64,000 nucleotides of DNA. Origin: Flavobacteriaceae bacterium (GTDB lineage: Bacteria; Bacteroidota; Bacteroidia; Flavobacteriales; Flavobacteriaceae). The notes under the pieces were generated by a model, which was not told where the DNA came from, ran no database searches, and was given only the letters and a program-made list of their open reading frames with translations. Of the stretch, positions 35,907 through 45,831 are shown piece after piece. Positions within the stretch are counted from its first letter, which is position 1. The number at the start of each line of letters is the position of its first letter. The stretch lies in contig JAIPBH010000013.1 in the NCBI GenBank assembly GCA_021739635.1, forward strand, positions 1 to 64,000, given 5' to 3'. The position numbers and the translations under genes were made by a program.

Positions 35907-37850
35907 TTATATAGTTAAAACAATGAAAGTTCCTTTATTTAAATGGCTTTCAATATGAACATCGGCATTAATATCTGCAGCTCTTTTTTTTATGTTGTTT
36001 AATCCATTTCCTAGTGAAACAGTTTGTAAATTAAACCCTTTACCGTCATCACTCATCACAATTTTTAATTTGTTGTTTTCATTTTGAAACTTAACTTCTA
36101 TTGCTTTAGCTTCTGCATACTTAATTGAATTGTTTATGGCTTCTTGAATAATTCTATAAATATTCATGCCTTGTAATGAAGTAAATATTTTATCTGGGTT
36201 AACATTATTAGCAATCTTAAAAGAAAAATTGATTTTTTCATCAGATAAATGTGCTTTATCTATATAGTTTGAAATACGAGATTGAAGATCTTCAAAAGTA
36301 ATTTCACTTTTATTCATGGCCCAAATAGTATCTCGCAACTCATAAATAGTTTCTTTAGTAAACTCGCTAATATTAGTTAATTTATCAACCAGTTTTTTGT
36401 TACTAATTTTAAAACCGTACTGCAAATTTTCAATGGTTGAAATGATAAAAGTAAGTTGAGCGCCTATATTATCGTGTAAATCTCTTGAAATTCTTAAGCG
36501 TTGTTCTTGTAATTTATTTTGAGTTTCTACTTTAATTAAAGCTTCTTTTAGCTCACTTTCCTTTTGAAGTTGACTATTTTTTAATTTTTGCTGATTGTAT
36601 AACAAATAACCCAATATAGAAATTACGATGGCTAAAATAATTAAGCCAATAATTTGAGTGTTTTTTTGATTTATATAAAGTTCTTTTTCTGCAATATCTG
36701 CTCTTTGAGATAAAATTTCCTTTTCGCGTTCTGCAGTATCATATTTCTCTTGAACTTCTAAAACCTCTTTAGTAATTCTTTCGTTAAAAATAGAATCTTG
36801 AACAACACCATATAAGTTTTGATAATGAATGATGCTATCGGTATTTTTCTTATAAGCATAATAAGACAACATTGACCCATATGCATTCATCTCCAATTCT
36901 TTTGCTTCAATTTTTTTTGAAATATCTAAACCAAGACGCAACTTCTCTTCTGCCTTATTGATTTCTCCATTTGATATGTATAAACTTCCTAAATTAATAG
37001 CAGCACTTGAAACTCCATAATTATCATTAAGCTGAATTCTTAAACCTAATGATTTGTTATACATATCAATAGCTTGAGTATATTTTTTTTGTCCTTTAAA
37101 AACTGATCCCATATTATTATATAAGGTAGATAGTTCTCTTTCAAAATTGTTTTTTCCAGCTATTTCGATTCCTTTTGTATAATAATTTAAAGTTTGAACG
37201 GTATCTTTTAAATACAAATAAGAGTTTCCAATATTGGTATAAGATGTGGTTAGACCTTCATAGTCATTTATTTGCTTATAGGTTTCAGCAATTTCAAGAT
37301 GCGCTTCGAGAGCTTTTTTATATTGTTTAAAATCATGATAAATATTGGCTATATTATTTTTCATGATGGCGGCATATTTAATATGCTTTTGAGCTTCATA
37401 AATTTTTAATGCTTTAGTTGCATAAAAAATAGCTGAATCCATTTTAAAAATGCGTTGATATGAAATTCCTAGCTTATTGTAGCTACTAGCCATTGCCAAG
37501 GAATCTCTATTGCTTTCTCTTATAGCTAATGATTTTTTGTAATAATTAATAGATTTATTAAAGTTTGATAAATCATAATATAAAATCCCTAAATCGTTAT
37601 AAGCTTGAGATTTACCTTCTATATTTTTTGATTTTTCTGAAAGCTTAAGCGCTAAATTTCCATATGATAATGCAGAATCTATAGAGATGTTTCTGTAATA
37701 CCAACACAAGTCGCTATATGCTTTTATTTTTAAAGAATCTGATGGGTTTTTTGAGACAATATGTTTTAAGCTGTCAATAATCTTTAAGTTATCTTGTGAA
37801 TAACAAAAATTAAAACCTAAAAAAATAATCAAATAGCATATTTTTCTCAT
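35907..37850 (-). CDS. TPR sensor histidine kinase, copy B
   Basis: 647 residues, same architecture as copy A. Signal peptide (1-18), TPR array (about 60-330), membrane helix (about 400-419), coiled coil, phospho-acceptor H459 in RISRDLHDNIGAQLTF and an ATPase domain with SDDGKGFN. The kinase core resembles copy A closely, while the N-terminal TPR region has diverged more. That suggests the two systems sense different inputs. Confidence 0.92.
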   Translation of the reverse strand: MRKICYLIIFLGFNFCYSQDNLKIIDSLKHIVSKNPSDSLKIKAYSDLCWYYRNISIDSALSYGNLALKLSEKSKNIEGKSQAYNDLGILYYDLSNFNKSINYYKKSLAIRESNRDSLAMASSYNKLGISYQRIFKMDSAIFYATKALKIYEAQKHIKYAAIMKNNIANIYHDFKQYKKALEAHLEIAETYKQINDYEGLTTSYTNIGNSYLYLKDTVQTLNYYTKGIEIAGKNNFERELSTLYNNMGSVFKGQKKYTQAIDMYNKSLGLRIQLNDNYGVSSAAINLGSLYISNGEINKAEEKLRLGLDISKKIEAKELEMNAYGSMLSYYAYKKNTDSIIHYQNLYGVVQDSIFNERITKEVLEVQEKYDTAEREKEILSQRADIAEKELYINQKNTQIIGLIILAIVISILGYLLYNQQKLKNSQLQKESELKEALIKVETQNKLQEQRLRISRDLHDNIGAQLTFIISTIENLQYGFKISNKKLVDKLTNISEFTKETIYELRDTIWAMNKSEITFEDLQSRISNYIDKAHLSDEKINFSFKIANNVNPDKIFTSLQGMNIYRIIQEAINNSIKYAEAKAIEVKFQNENNKLKIVMSDDGKGFNLQTVSLGNGLNNIKKRAADINADVHIESHLNKGTFIVLTI

Positions 37851-37868
37851 ATGATTATTTTAATTGAA

Positions 37869-38132
37869 TTATATAAAGTGCTTGTATAACAAAATAATGT
37901 CTCTGTTAATTCTAAAGAAATCATTGAAGATGGTTTGATTTAATTTATCTGACATTAAAAGATATTCTGAATTGATTTGATGTTTTTTTTCTTCTTTATT
38001 TAAAAGCATTTTTAAATTTAAATATTTTTTTTCTTCAAGTTTCATAAATCTAATAGTTTGTAAATAAGTTACTATTATAAAAACTAAAAATATAAAAATA
38101 AGTGCGTAAATAATAAAATTAAAATACAGCAT
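37869..38132 (-). CDS. Small single-pass coiled-coil protein, copy B
   Basis: 87 residues: a hydrophobic segment at about 4-26, then a lysine/glutamate-rich helical region. It is analogous in position and design to the 91-residue protein before kinase A, with little sequence conservation. It is encoded 18 bases upstream of kinase B and is the first gene of the array. Confidence 0.6.
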   Translation of the reverse strand: MLYFNFIIYALIFIFLVFIIVTYLQTIRFMKLEEKKYLNLKMLLNKEEKKHQINSEYLLMSDKLNQTIFNDFFRINRDIILLYKHFI

Positions 38133-38194
38133 AATTACATGTTAAATTTAATAAAGAATTTGATTAAAACTTAAAGTATTATAACGCATAAAAA

Positions 38195-38240
38195 AAACAT
38201 CAGCAGAAAAATCTTTTGATAGATTTAACAACTGATGTTT
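38195..38240. terminator. Terminator-like hairpin
   Basis: Outer arms AAACATCAG (38195-38203) and its complement (38232-38240) with an inner AAATC/GATTT stem. It lies downstream of the PQQ-type propeller gene and would end its transcript before the kinase array. Confidence 0.6.
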
Positions 38241-38382
38241 ATTATTTGAACTGATTAATAGCATAATAAAAGTAACTTAATAACTTGAACCTCAACTAAT
38301 TTTTCGACTAAGTGTTATTAAAAAAGATTAAGCGCAATAAAGGTATTATCACGCCTAATCAAACAAATCTCAACAACAAGAT

Positions 38383-40239
38383 TTATTTTTGCAGGTCGTA
38401 AGAGTTGATACTACTAGAGCCTGATTTATAATATAAATAGCCTCCAAACTCATCAACTTCATACTCTGGTTTTTTATCTTTTAACACAATTTCTTTATCT
38501 ACTTTACCAGTGTCTTTGCTTATTTTTACTAAACCAACACCATCATCTAACTTTGTTAAAATAAACTGAGCATCTTGTGTAGCTGCTGTTGCTTTAAATC
38601 TTCTACTCATTTCAGCAAATGAAGCAGATCCAATAGCCGCATACATATCAGATTCTCGCTTCATTTGTGCGCCATAATCGTTGTACTGCCCAATTGAATT
38701 TTTATTCATTCCTGCCACAGCTGCAGTTTGCATTGCCATAGCTGTTGATGCTACTGCCAATACCCCGAAAGCTATTTTAGCAAAAGTACTTTTACCTGGT
38801 GAAGCGTAATATTCATGAAATTTTTTACTTCCATCAAAATTTAGCATCATCACATTTTGGTCTGACGACAAAAGCAATCCATCTTTTCTAACCTCTAAAT
38901 GTGTAGGGTCTTCTTTTTCTTGAAACTCATAATTTGCTAAAGAACTAATATCTCCTGAATTTTCATCAATAGCTATCATTTCTTCTCCGGTGCTTATTAA
39001 ATAGCGTTTATGTGTAGCATCATAGGTACTTGTAACTGCTTTAGCTCTTTTGTACTTAATAGGCTTTTTCCATATAGATTCGCCTGTTGTTAAGTTTATT
39101 ATATTAGCATCTTCATCTGTAATATAAATCATGCCTTGTTTTGTTAAAGCCATTGTATGAATATTTTCACCTGTACTTAGTGGTTTTTTAAATAATGGCG
39201 TGCCATCAAATGAAATTTTATTTATTCCTCCTTCAGCTATACCAAATAAAATACCATCATCCATAACATAAAAATGCTGTACATATCCTTTGGTTTTTGG
39301 CGCTTTTTCCCATAAATCTTCACCTGTTGAAGCAGAAAGAAATGAAATATTACTTTGACCTTTAGCAGCCATAAGACCGCCCAATCCTCCTTTACCAGAA
39401 TCTGCAACATCACTTACAATAGCAAGTCCTTTTGGTGTAATTTCAAAATTAGAAACCGTTCCTTTTACTTTATTTCCTTCAGCCCACATTTCTGCACCTG
39501 ATGCGCTAATTTTATTAACTTCCTGATTTTTACCGCCATTCTTACTAACAAAAGCGTATATAGATTTTCCGTCTTCGCCTGGTTCTATAAAGGCCACATC
39601 TTTTATTTTTGCTGTCCAACTTTCATTACCTGTAGCCATATCAATTCTAGTTAATCCTTTGCCTGTTGGAAGAATTAAGCCTCCATCAATAATGCTTGGT
39701 CTTCCTGTTAAAACATCGTAACCTTTTAGTGTAAATAGCTTTTCTTCTTTTCCTGTAGCCATATCATAAATACCTACAGCTTGCGCATAGTTTTCTTTAG
39801 CTGTACGTTGGCCTGAAACAATTAATTTGTTTTCTGGCAATATTAATGTTGGTTGATTTGCAGCTTTCCAACCGTTGGCTTTTGTATCAAAAATACGCTG
39901 ACCAGACACCAAATCAATCACACTTTGTTTTGCAGAAATACCACCAAAACCAGTCTGCCCTACCATAACATAAGGTGTATTAGGAACGATGTTTAACTCT
40001 TCTTCTTTAACTTTTCCGTAATCATCAAAATTAAAAACTAAGCCTTCTTTTCCTGGTTTAATACCTGCCAAACCATTTCCGTGTGTTACTAATAATACTC
40101 CAGAATCTGTAAGTATCATTTTTTCAATATTTCCACCAACATCATATTTAAAGTTTGGTGTTTCAGCTTTTTGAGCTGTTGCAAAATTTACCATTAGTAC
40201 AACGACTAACAGTATAATGAATTGATTAATTTTTCCCAT
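38383..40239 (-). CDS. Exported PQQ-type beta-propeller protein
   Basis: 618 residues from ATG 40239; a longer in-frame reading lacks a good signal peptide. The signal ends near FATAQ. Repeated blades include VGIYDMATGKEEKLFTLKG, TRIDMATGNESWTAKIKD and IINLTTGESIWKKPIKY, typical of PQQ-like propellers that often serve as scaffolds. A small-residue hydrophobic stretch near residue 500 (FGVLAVASTAMAMQTAAVAG) interrupts them and could be a membrane segment. Function unknown. The GSCFA gene is 76 bases upstream on the same strand. Confidence 0.75.
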   Translation of the reverse strand: MGKINQFIILLVVVLMVNFATAQKAETPNFKYDVGGNIEKMILTDSGVLLVTHGNGLAGIKPGKEGLVFNFDDYGKVKEEELNIVPNTPYVMVGQTGFGGISAKQSVIDLVSGQRIFDTKANGWKAANQPTLILPENKLIVSGQRTAKENYAQAVGIYDMATGKEEKLFTLKGYDVLTGRPSIIDGGLILPTGKGLTRIDMATGNESWTAKIKDVAFIEPGEDGKSIYAFVSKNGGKNQEVNKISASGAEMWAEGNKVKGTVSNFEITPKGLAIVSDVADSGKGGLGGLMAAKGQSNISFLSASTGEDLWEKAPKTKGYVQHFYVMDDGILFGIAEGGINKISFDGTPLFKKPLSTGENIHTMALTKQGMIYITDEDANIINLTTGESIWKKPIKYKRAKAVTSTYDATHKRYLISTGEEMIAIDENSGDISSLANYEFQEKEDPTHLEVRKDGLLLSSDQNVMMLNFDGSKKFHEYYASPGKSTFAKIAFGVLAVASTAMAMQTAAVAGMNKNSIGQYNDYGAQMKRESDMYAAIGSASFAEMSRRFKATAATQDAQFILTKLDDGVGLVKISKDTGKVDKEIVLKDKKPEYEVDEFGGYLYYKSGSSSINSYDLQK

Positions 40240-40315
40240 TGTTGAATTGTTTATAAATAGCAATTCAAAAATGCAAAACGAAATAAATGAAATCAATACG
40301 ACGAATTGCGTATTT

Positions 40316-41260
40316 TTAAAATGTAATATGTGAAAATTGTGTTTGAAGCTGTTTTTTTTTGATTTCTAACTTTTTAAGAAATAAATGATGTGCTTCTGAA
40401 TTAGGATTAAAAGGTTTATGCTGCAAGCCTTTTTGAATGTCATCAACCGTTTCCATGATTTTTAAAGCATCTTTTAAAATCCAAACCTCTTGAAATTTTT
40501 CCCAAATATAGTTTATCGCTATTTGATTGGGATGAATCATATCTTCGGCATAAAATCTGTAATCTCTCAATTCATCCATCATAAGTTCATAAGATGGAAA
40601 ATAAAATAATTGATTATTTTTTAACTGATGAATTGCCGCAATTAAATGCGACTTACTTTGAGTATTTTCAACAAAACCATCTTTAATGTGGCGAACTGGT
40701 GACACTGTAAAAATGATAGATGCATGCGTGTTTATACTTCTTATTGAATTTATAATAGACTCTAAAGATTGAATTGTGTCATCAACCGATAATAGTTCTT
40801 TTGAAAATTGATTTTGGGGTATTTTATGGCAGTTAGCAACAAAAGTATTGTTTTTTAAAAGTCTATAAACCCAAGCCGTTCCTAGCGTAATTATAATGTG
40901 GGTAGAATTTTTGATTTGTTGATTTGTTGATTTGACGGCATCATTCAAATTAGTTATCAAATCTTCTTTTGATGTGTTGCTTAATTTAGAATGCGCATCA
41001 AAACAATGCCATTGCTCATTATGAAAAATTATATCTTCTTCTGAATACTGCTTTTTTGCAACGGCATTAGTAATTAATGTTTCAATAGCTTTTGGTTGAA
41101 ACAAAATACCAAACGGATTTTGAAGATTTTGAAACTTAAAATAATCAAGTTTCTTACCAATATTTTCAACAAAACAAGAGCCTAATAAAACAACATTAGA
41201 GTTATAATCTATTTGATTATGCTGTTGTGGTTGTAATGGTATTATTGTTTGTAGCTTCAT
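40316..41260 (-). CDS. GSCFA domain protein
   Basis: 314 residues, cytoplasmic. VVLLGSCFVENIGKKLDYFKF near residue 30 carries the GSCFA signature; the family (PF08885) is SGNH-hydrolase-like. Candidate later blocks are IITLGTAWVY and FTVSPVRHIKDG, and DMIHPNQIAINYIWEKF near the end resembles the Asp-His block of SGNH enzymes. The substrate is unknown. Its ATG lies four bases from the left repeat of the GxxExxY cassette. Confidence 0.88.
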   Translation of the reverse strand: MKLQTIIPLQPQQHNQIDYNSNVVLLGSCFVENIGKKLDYFKFQNLQNPFGILFQPKAIETLITNAVAKKQYSEEDIIFHNEQWHCFDAHSKLSNTSKEDLITNLNDAVKSTNQQIKNSTHIIITLGTAWVYRLLKNNTFVANCHKIPQNQFSKELLSVDDTIQSLESIINSIRSINTHASIIFTVSPVRHIKDGFVENTQSKSHLIAAIHQLKNNQLFYFPSYELMMDELRDYRFYAEDMIHPNQIAINYIWEKFQEVWILKDALKIMETVDDIQKGLQHKPFNPNSEAHHLFLKKLEIKKKQLQTQFSHITF

Positions 41261-41264
41261 TTTT

Positions 41265-41285
41265 TCTCGCTAAGACTCAAAGTTT
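41265..41285 (+). repeat. Left inverted repeat of the GxxExxY cassette
   Basis: TCTCGCTAAG, a four-base spacer and AAAGTTT. It overlaps the stop codon of the GxxExxY gene by two bases. Confidence 0.6.
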
Positions 41286-41682
41286 ATAAACCATTTACTA
41301 TTCTGGTAATTCCTGTTTTAATTAACGGAGAGTTAAAATTTATGAGCAATCCTAATTTTAAGTTGGTTAATTTAAGGTATGTTAGTAATTGTTTTGGATA
41401 AACCGGATGAATTTCTAAAACAGATTTAATTTCAATAATCACTTTGTTTTCAACAATTAAATCTGTTCTGAATCCTAAATCCAATTTTTTATTTTTCCAA
41501 ATTACAGGTAATGCTTTTTGTCTTTCTACTTTTAATCCTATGTCTATTAATTCTGAATATAAAATTTCTTCATAAACAGATTCTAATAATCCTGGACCAA
41601 GACTTACGTGGATGTGATAACAACAATCTACAATAATTGAGGCTAAATCATTTTCATAATATTCTTCATTATCAGTTTCCAT
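41284..41682 (-). CDS. GxxExxY protein
   Basis: 132 residues. LGPGLLESVYEEIL gives the G-x-x-E-x-x-Y motif that names the family. RTDLIVENKVIIEIKSV resembles the D-E-K catalytic strand of PD-(D/E)XK nucleases, so a nuclease fold has been suggested for this family; activity is unproven. These genes occur in scattered copies in Bacteroidota genomes. Here it lies between alaS and the GSCFA gene inside inverted repeats. Confidence 0.85.
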   Translation of the reverse strand: METDNEEYYENDLASIIVDCCYHIHVSLGPGLLESVYEEILYSELIDIGLKVERQKALPVIWKNKKLDLGFRTDLIVENKVIIEIKSVLEIHPVYPKQLLTYLKLTNLKLGLLINFNSPLIKTGITRIVNGL

Positions 41683-41695
41683 GATTATTTTTTTA

Positions 41696-41724
41696 AAACT
41701 TTGCGTCTTTGCGACTTAGCGAGA
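41696..41724 (-). repeat. Right inverted repeat of the GxxExxY cassette
   Basis: AAACTTTGCG, TCTTTGCGA and CTTAGCGAGA in succession. Its reverse complement matches the left repeat with an eight-base insertion. It also contains a small internal repeat of CTTTGCG. Confidence 0.6.
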
Positions 41725-41726
41725 TT

Positions 41727-44336
41727 TTAAATATAATTTTTCGCAGCCTGTAAAGCTTCATCAATACCACTTGGCATTTTTCCTCCGGCAGTTGCAAAAA
41801 ATGGTTGACCGCCGCCGCCACCTTGAATATATTTACCAAGTTCTCTAACAACTTGTCCGGCATTTAAACCTTTACTAGCAACTAACTCTTTTGATATATA
41901 ACATGTTAATAATGCCTTTCCATCTTGCTCTGAGCCAAATAATAAAAACAAATTATCAAACTGACTACCTAAATCAAAAGCTACATCTTTAATTCCTGTA
42001 GCATCCAACTCAATTTTCTTTGATAAAAATAGAACGCCATTAATTTCTGTTAATTCGCTTTTTAAATCTCCTATAATATTTTTGGCTTTTTCTTTTAATA
42101 ATGTTTCAATTTGCTTTTTAAGATTTGTGTTTTCATCTTGTAAACTTTGAATTGCTTTTACAGGTTCTTTTGCATTATTAAGCAACTCTTTCATTTCATA
42201 AAAGGTTCTGTTATTTTCATGATAGAAATCTTTAACAGCATCATTTGTAATAGCTTCTATACGACGAATTCCTGCTGCAACGGCACCTTCAGAAACAATT
42301 TTAAAATACCAAATATCTCCAGTGTTTTTTACATGTGTGCCTCCACAAAGTTCTACAGATTGGCCAAAACGAATTGCTCTCACCGTATCTCCATATTTTT
42401 CACCAAACAAACTCATAGCACCATCAGCTATGGCTTCTTCTTTAGGAACATTACGTTTTTCTATCAATGGTAACTTACTTTCAATTCTTGTATTCACAAA
42501 ATTTTCAACATCAGTTAATTCTTCAACAGTTAATTTAGAAAAATGCGAAAAATCAAAACGCAAATGTTTGGAATGCACAGCGCTTCCTTTTTGCTCTACG
42601 TGAGTTCCTAAAATTTCACGTAATGCTTGGTGCAGCAAATGAGTAGCTGTATGATTGCATTCTGTTCTATAGCGCTGTTTTGTATCTACAACAGCTTTAA
42701 AACTTTCGTTGATATGCTTTGGCAAACTTTTAGCAAAATGAATTATTACATTGTTTTCCTTTTTAGTGTCAACAATATAAACCACATCACCATGTACATC
42801 TTCAAGATAACCTTTATCGCCTACTTGTCCGCCACCTTCAGGATAAAAAGGAGTGATATTGAAAACCAACTGATACATGTCGCCATCTTTTTTAGACGTA
42901 ACTTTTCTGTATCTGGTTAATTTTACTTGGGCTTCAAGCGTATCATATCCAATAAATTCCTCAACTGTATCGTCTATTAAAATAGTCCAATCATCTGTAG
43001 ACATTTCACTAGCTGCGCGCGACCGATTTTTTTGTTTTTGCATTTCTGAATGAAAGCCTGCTTCATCAATTTGTAATCCTTTTTCTCTAAGAATTAAAGA
43101 AGTTAAATCAAAAGGGAATCCATAGGTATCATATAATTCAAAAGCTTTTCCGCCTGAAATAATCTCATTATTAGATTCTTCAACAATTTTGTTTAATAAA
43201 ATAAGTCCTTGGTCTAAGGTTCTTAAAAAAGATTGTTCTTCTTCACGAATTACGTTTTCAATAAGATGTTTTTGGGCTTTCAATTCTGGGAAAGCGATTC
43301 CCATTTTCTCACTCAACACATCAACCAATCTATAAATAAAGGGTTCTTTTTGGTTTAAAAATGTAAAACTATAACGAATGGCTCGTCGTAAAATTCTACG
43401 AATGACATAACCAGCACCTGTATTACTTGGCAATTGTCCGTCGGCAATTGAAAATGCAACGGCGCGCACATGATCTGAAATAACACGGATGGCGACATCC
43501 ACTTTTTCATCTTTACCATACTCTTTATCAGCAATGGTTTCTATTTCTCTAATAATTGGTGTAAAAACATCGGTATCATAGTTAGATTGAACCCCTTGCA
43601 ATACCATGCAAAGTCTTTCAAATCCCATTCCGGTATCAATATGCTTATTAGGCAAACTTTCAAGTGACCCATTGGCTTTTCGGTTATATTGCATGAAAAC
43701 CAGATTCCAAATTTCAACTACTTGTGGATGGTCTTTATTCACTAAATCTTTACCTGATATTTTAGCTTTTTCTTGAGCAGAGCGAATATCAACATGAATT
43801 TCACTACAAGGTCCACATGGTCCTTGATCACCCATTTCCCAAAAATTATCTTTTTTATTTCCTTTTAAAATGCGGTCTTCAGAAATAAATTGTTTCCATA
43901 AATCATAAGCTTCTGTGTCCATAGGAAGTTTGTCATCATCACTTCCTTCAAAAACAGTGACATAAAGAATATCTTTATCAATTTTATAAACTTCAGTTAA
44001 TAATTCCCAAGCCCAGGCAATAGCTTCTTGTTTAAAATAATCACCAAAACTCCAGTTTCCTAGCATTTCAAAAAGTGTGTGATGATAAGTATCATAACCA
44101 ACTTCTTCTAAATCGTTATGTTTGCCAGAAACCCGCAAGCATTTTTGGGTATCGGCAATTCTGTTGTGTTTGGGTTTAGCATTTCCTAAAAAGTATTCTT
44201 TAAAAGGAGCCATACCCGAATTAACAAACATTAAAGTTGGGTCATCTTTTAAAACCATAGGAGCAGATGGTACAATGCTATGATTTTTTTCTTCAAAAAA
44301 ACTTAAAAATTTAGAGCGAATATCTTGAGATTTCAT
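41727..44336 (-). CDS. alaS: Alanyl-tRNA synthetase
   Basis: Charges tRNA-Ala and edits mischarged Ser and Gly. 869 residues, full length. The class II core has [15 protein letters not shown] and [16 protein letters not shown] near the start, and DTGMGFERL. The editing domain shows [11 protein letters not shown] and [13 protein letters not shown], the zinc-binding ligands. A C-terminal glycine-rich block ([17 protein letters not shown]) completes the DHHA1/C-Ala domain. A TATTTTTG box on the minus strand (44445-44452) may be its promoter. Confidence 0.97.
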   Translation of the reverse strand: MKSQDIRSKFLSFFEEKNHSIVPSAPMVLKDDPTLMFVNSGMAPFKEYFLGNAKPKHNRIADTQKCLRVSGKHNDLEEVGYDTYHHTLFEMLGNWSFGDYFKQEAIAWAWELLTEVYKIDKDILYVTVFEGSDDDKLPMDTEAYDLWKQFISEDRILKGNKKDNFWEMGDQGPCGPCSEIHVDIRSAQEKAKISGKDLVNKDHPQVVEIWNLVFMQYNRKANGSLESLPNKHIDTGMGFERLCMVLQGVQSNYDTDVFTPIIREIETIADKEYGKDEKVDVAIRVISDHVRAVAFSIADGQLPSNTGAGYVIRRILRRAIRYSFTFLNQKEPFIYRLVDVLSEKMGIAFPELKAQKHLIENVIREEEQSFLRTLDQGLILLNKIVEESNNEIISGGKAFELYDTYGFPFDLTSLILREKGLQIDEAGFHSEMQKQKNRSRAASEMSTDDWTILIDDTVEEFIGYDTLEAQVKLTRYRKVTSKKDGDMYQLVFNITPFYPEGGGQVGDKGYLEDVHGDVVYIVDTKKENNVIIHFAKSLPKHINESFKAVVDTKQRYRTECNHTATHLLHQALREILGTHVEQKGSAVHSKHLRFDFSHFSKLTVEELTDVENFVNTRIESKLPLIEKRNVPKEEAIADGAMSLFGEKYGDTVRAIRFGQSVELCGGTHVKNTGDIWYFKIVSEGAVAAGIRRIEAITNDAVKDFYHENNRTFYEMKELLNNAKEPVKAIQSLQDENTNLKKQIETLLKEKAKNIIGDLKSELTEINGVLFLSKKIELDATGIKDVAFDLGSQFDNLFLLFGSEQDGKALLTCYISKELVASKGLNAGQVVRELGKYIQGGGGGQPFFATAGGKMPSGIDEALQAAKNYI

Positions 44337-44466
44337 CTATATAAAAGAGTTACTGTATTGTAAAATTATATTAATTGCAAAACAATTTTTATATTTGGTC
44401 GTTTACATATCATTAGTAATGATAAATTGCATTTTATTTAAGTGCAAAAATAGTATAATTTAAGTA

Positions 44467-45438
44467 ATGAGTAAGGTAAAATATTATTACGATTCAGAAT
44501 CGCTTTCTTACCGAAAAATAGAACGCAAAAAAAGAACCACCATAAAATATGCTTTCATGTTTTTGTTGGCTTCTTCACTTTTTGGGTTTTTATTTGTATT
44601 CATTGCTAGTCAATATGTTGAATCTCCCAAAGAACGTGCACTTAAAAGAGAATTGCAAAACGCTCAACTACAATTTCAATTACTAAATAAAAAAATGACA
44701 GAAGCTGAAACTGTTTTAGCTAATGTTGCAGATAGAGATAATAATATTTATCGTGTATATTTTGAAGCTAATCCTATACCAGACGAACAAAGAAAAGCTG
44801 GTTTTGGAGGTATTAACAGATATAAAAATTTAGAAGGGTTTGATAACTCCAAGTTAATTATTGAGAGTAATAAACGCTTAGACATTCTTCAAAAACAAAT
44901 AGTTGTACAATCAAAATCACTTGATGAAATAGCCATATTGGCAGAAGAAAAAGAAAAACTTTTAGCTGCAATTCCCGCTATTCAACCTGTACGAAATGAA
45001 GATTTAAAACGAATGGCCTCTGGTTACGGTATGCGCTCTGACCCTTTTACTAAAGCACGAAAAATGCATTGGGGTATGGATTTTTCTGCGCCAAAAGGCA
45101 CACCAATTTATGCTACTGGTGATGGTGTTGTAGAACGTGCAGATAATACTGCTACAGGTTATGGAAACCACATTAGAATTAATCACGGTTACGGATACGT
45201 TAGCTTATATGGGCATTTATTTAAGTATAATGTTAAAAAAAATCAGAGAGTAAGACGTGGAGACCTTATAGGTTTTGTTGGTAGTACTGGTCGTTCAGAA
45301 GCTCCTCATTGCCATTATGAAATTTTTAAAGATGGTGAGAGGATAAACCCTATTAACTTCTACTACGGTAGTTTAACTGCTGAAGAATTTAACGAAATGC
45401 TAGAACATGCTTCATTAGAAAACCAATCACTAGACTAA
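44467..45438 (+). CDS. M23 (LytM) family metallopeptidase
   Basis: 323 residues. A cytoplasmic basic tail leads to a single membrane helix (about 28-48) and a periplasmic coiled coil. The C-terminal LytM domain has the zinc ligands H and D in HWGMDFSAPKGTPIYA, and HxH in APHCHYEIF. It cleaves or regulates cleavage of peptidoglycan cross-bridges; all catalytic residues look present. The MerR gene begins at its stop codon (TAATG), so the two are translationally coupled. Confidence 0.93.
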   Translation: MSKVKYYYDSESLSYRKIERKKRTTIKYAFMFLLASSLFGFLFVFIASQYVESPKERALKRELQNAQLQFQLLNKKMTEAETVLANVADRDNNIYRVYFEANPIPDEQRKAGFGGINRYKNLEGFDNSKLIIESNKRLDILQKQIVVQSKSLDEIAILAEEKEKLLAAIPAIQPVRNEDLKRMASGYGMRSDPFTKARKMHWGMDFSAPKGTPIYATGDGVVERADNTATGYGNHIRINHGYGYVSLYGHLFKYNVKKNQRVRRGDLIGFVGSTGRSEAPHCHYEIFKDGERINPINFYYGSLTAEEFNEMLEHASLENQSLD

Positions 45439-45767
45439 TGTATATAGAGTTACCAGAGAAACGATATTATGGCATTGGCGAAGTTGCAGAAGCTTTTGGT
45501 GTAAACACCTCATTAATCAGGTTTTGGGAAAAAGAATTTGATGCCTTAAAACCAAAAAAAAACGCCAAAGGAAATAGAAAATTTACTCCTGAAGACATTA
45601 AAAACTTAAAGCTTATTTTTCATTTAGTTAAAGAGCGTGGTTTTACACTTGAAGGCGCTAAAACACATCTTAAAGAAGAAAAACATAAAACACTTAACAA
45701 CTTCGAAATTATCACTAAATTAGAGGATATAAAATCTCAACTTATTAAAATTAAAAGTGAGTTGTAA
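45438..45767 (+). CDS. MerR-family transcriptional regulator
   Basis: 109 residues. The N-terminal winged helix is YYGIGEVAEAFGVNTSLIRFWEKEFDALKPKKNAKGNRKF, quoted here by its ends YYGIGEV and GNRKF. A helical dimerisation region follows. It lacks the cysteine-rich effector loop of metal-sensing MerR proteins, so the signal is unknown. It overlaps the M23 gene by one base. A palindrome right after its stop may act on the LemA gene. Confidence 0.88.
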   Translation: MYIELPEKRYYGIGEVAEAFGVNTSLIRFWEKEFDALKPKKNAKGNRKFTPEDIKNLKLIFHLVKERGFTLEGAKTHLKEEKHKTLNNFEIITKLEDIKSQLIKIKSEL

Positions 45768-45780
45768 CATTTTTACAACT
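45760..45780. promoter_or_regulatory. Inverted repeat between MerR and LemA genes
   Basis: AGTTGTAA and TTACAACT around a 5-base spacer, overlapping the merR stop codon. It could be a MerR operator or a weak terminator. Its spacing does not fit the GTAAC-N4-GTTAC sites. Confidence 0.4.
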
Positions 45781-45831
45781 ATTACTACTAATAGTGAAAC
45801 AATAAAACTAACTTCTTAAAATTAAATTATT

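Larger units (their letters stand above)
41265..41724. mobile_element. Candidate GxxExxY cassette with inverted terminal repeats
   Basis: A 460-base unit holding one GxxExxY gene. The left end TCTCGCTAAG-ACTC-AAAGTTT (41265-41285) is an imperfect inverted copy of the right end (41696-41724), which reads AAACTTTGCG...CTTAGCGAGA. The unit fills the space between the GSCFA start (four bases away) and the alaS stop (two bases away). No transposase is present, so movement would need a helper or homologous recombination. Confidence 0.45.

Noticed and set aside
41284-41682. Complete insertion sequence around the GxxExxY gene
   Set aside because: There is no transposase, so only a non-autonomous cassette can be proposed.
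45760-45780. Seventh copy of the GTAAC-N4-GTTAC site
   Set aside because: The half-sites are spaced differently and no TAnnTTTG box lies 22 bases downstream.
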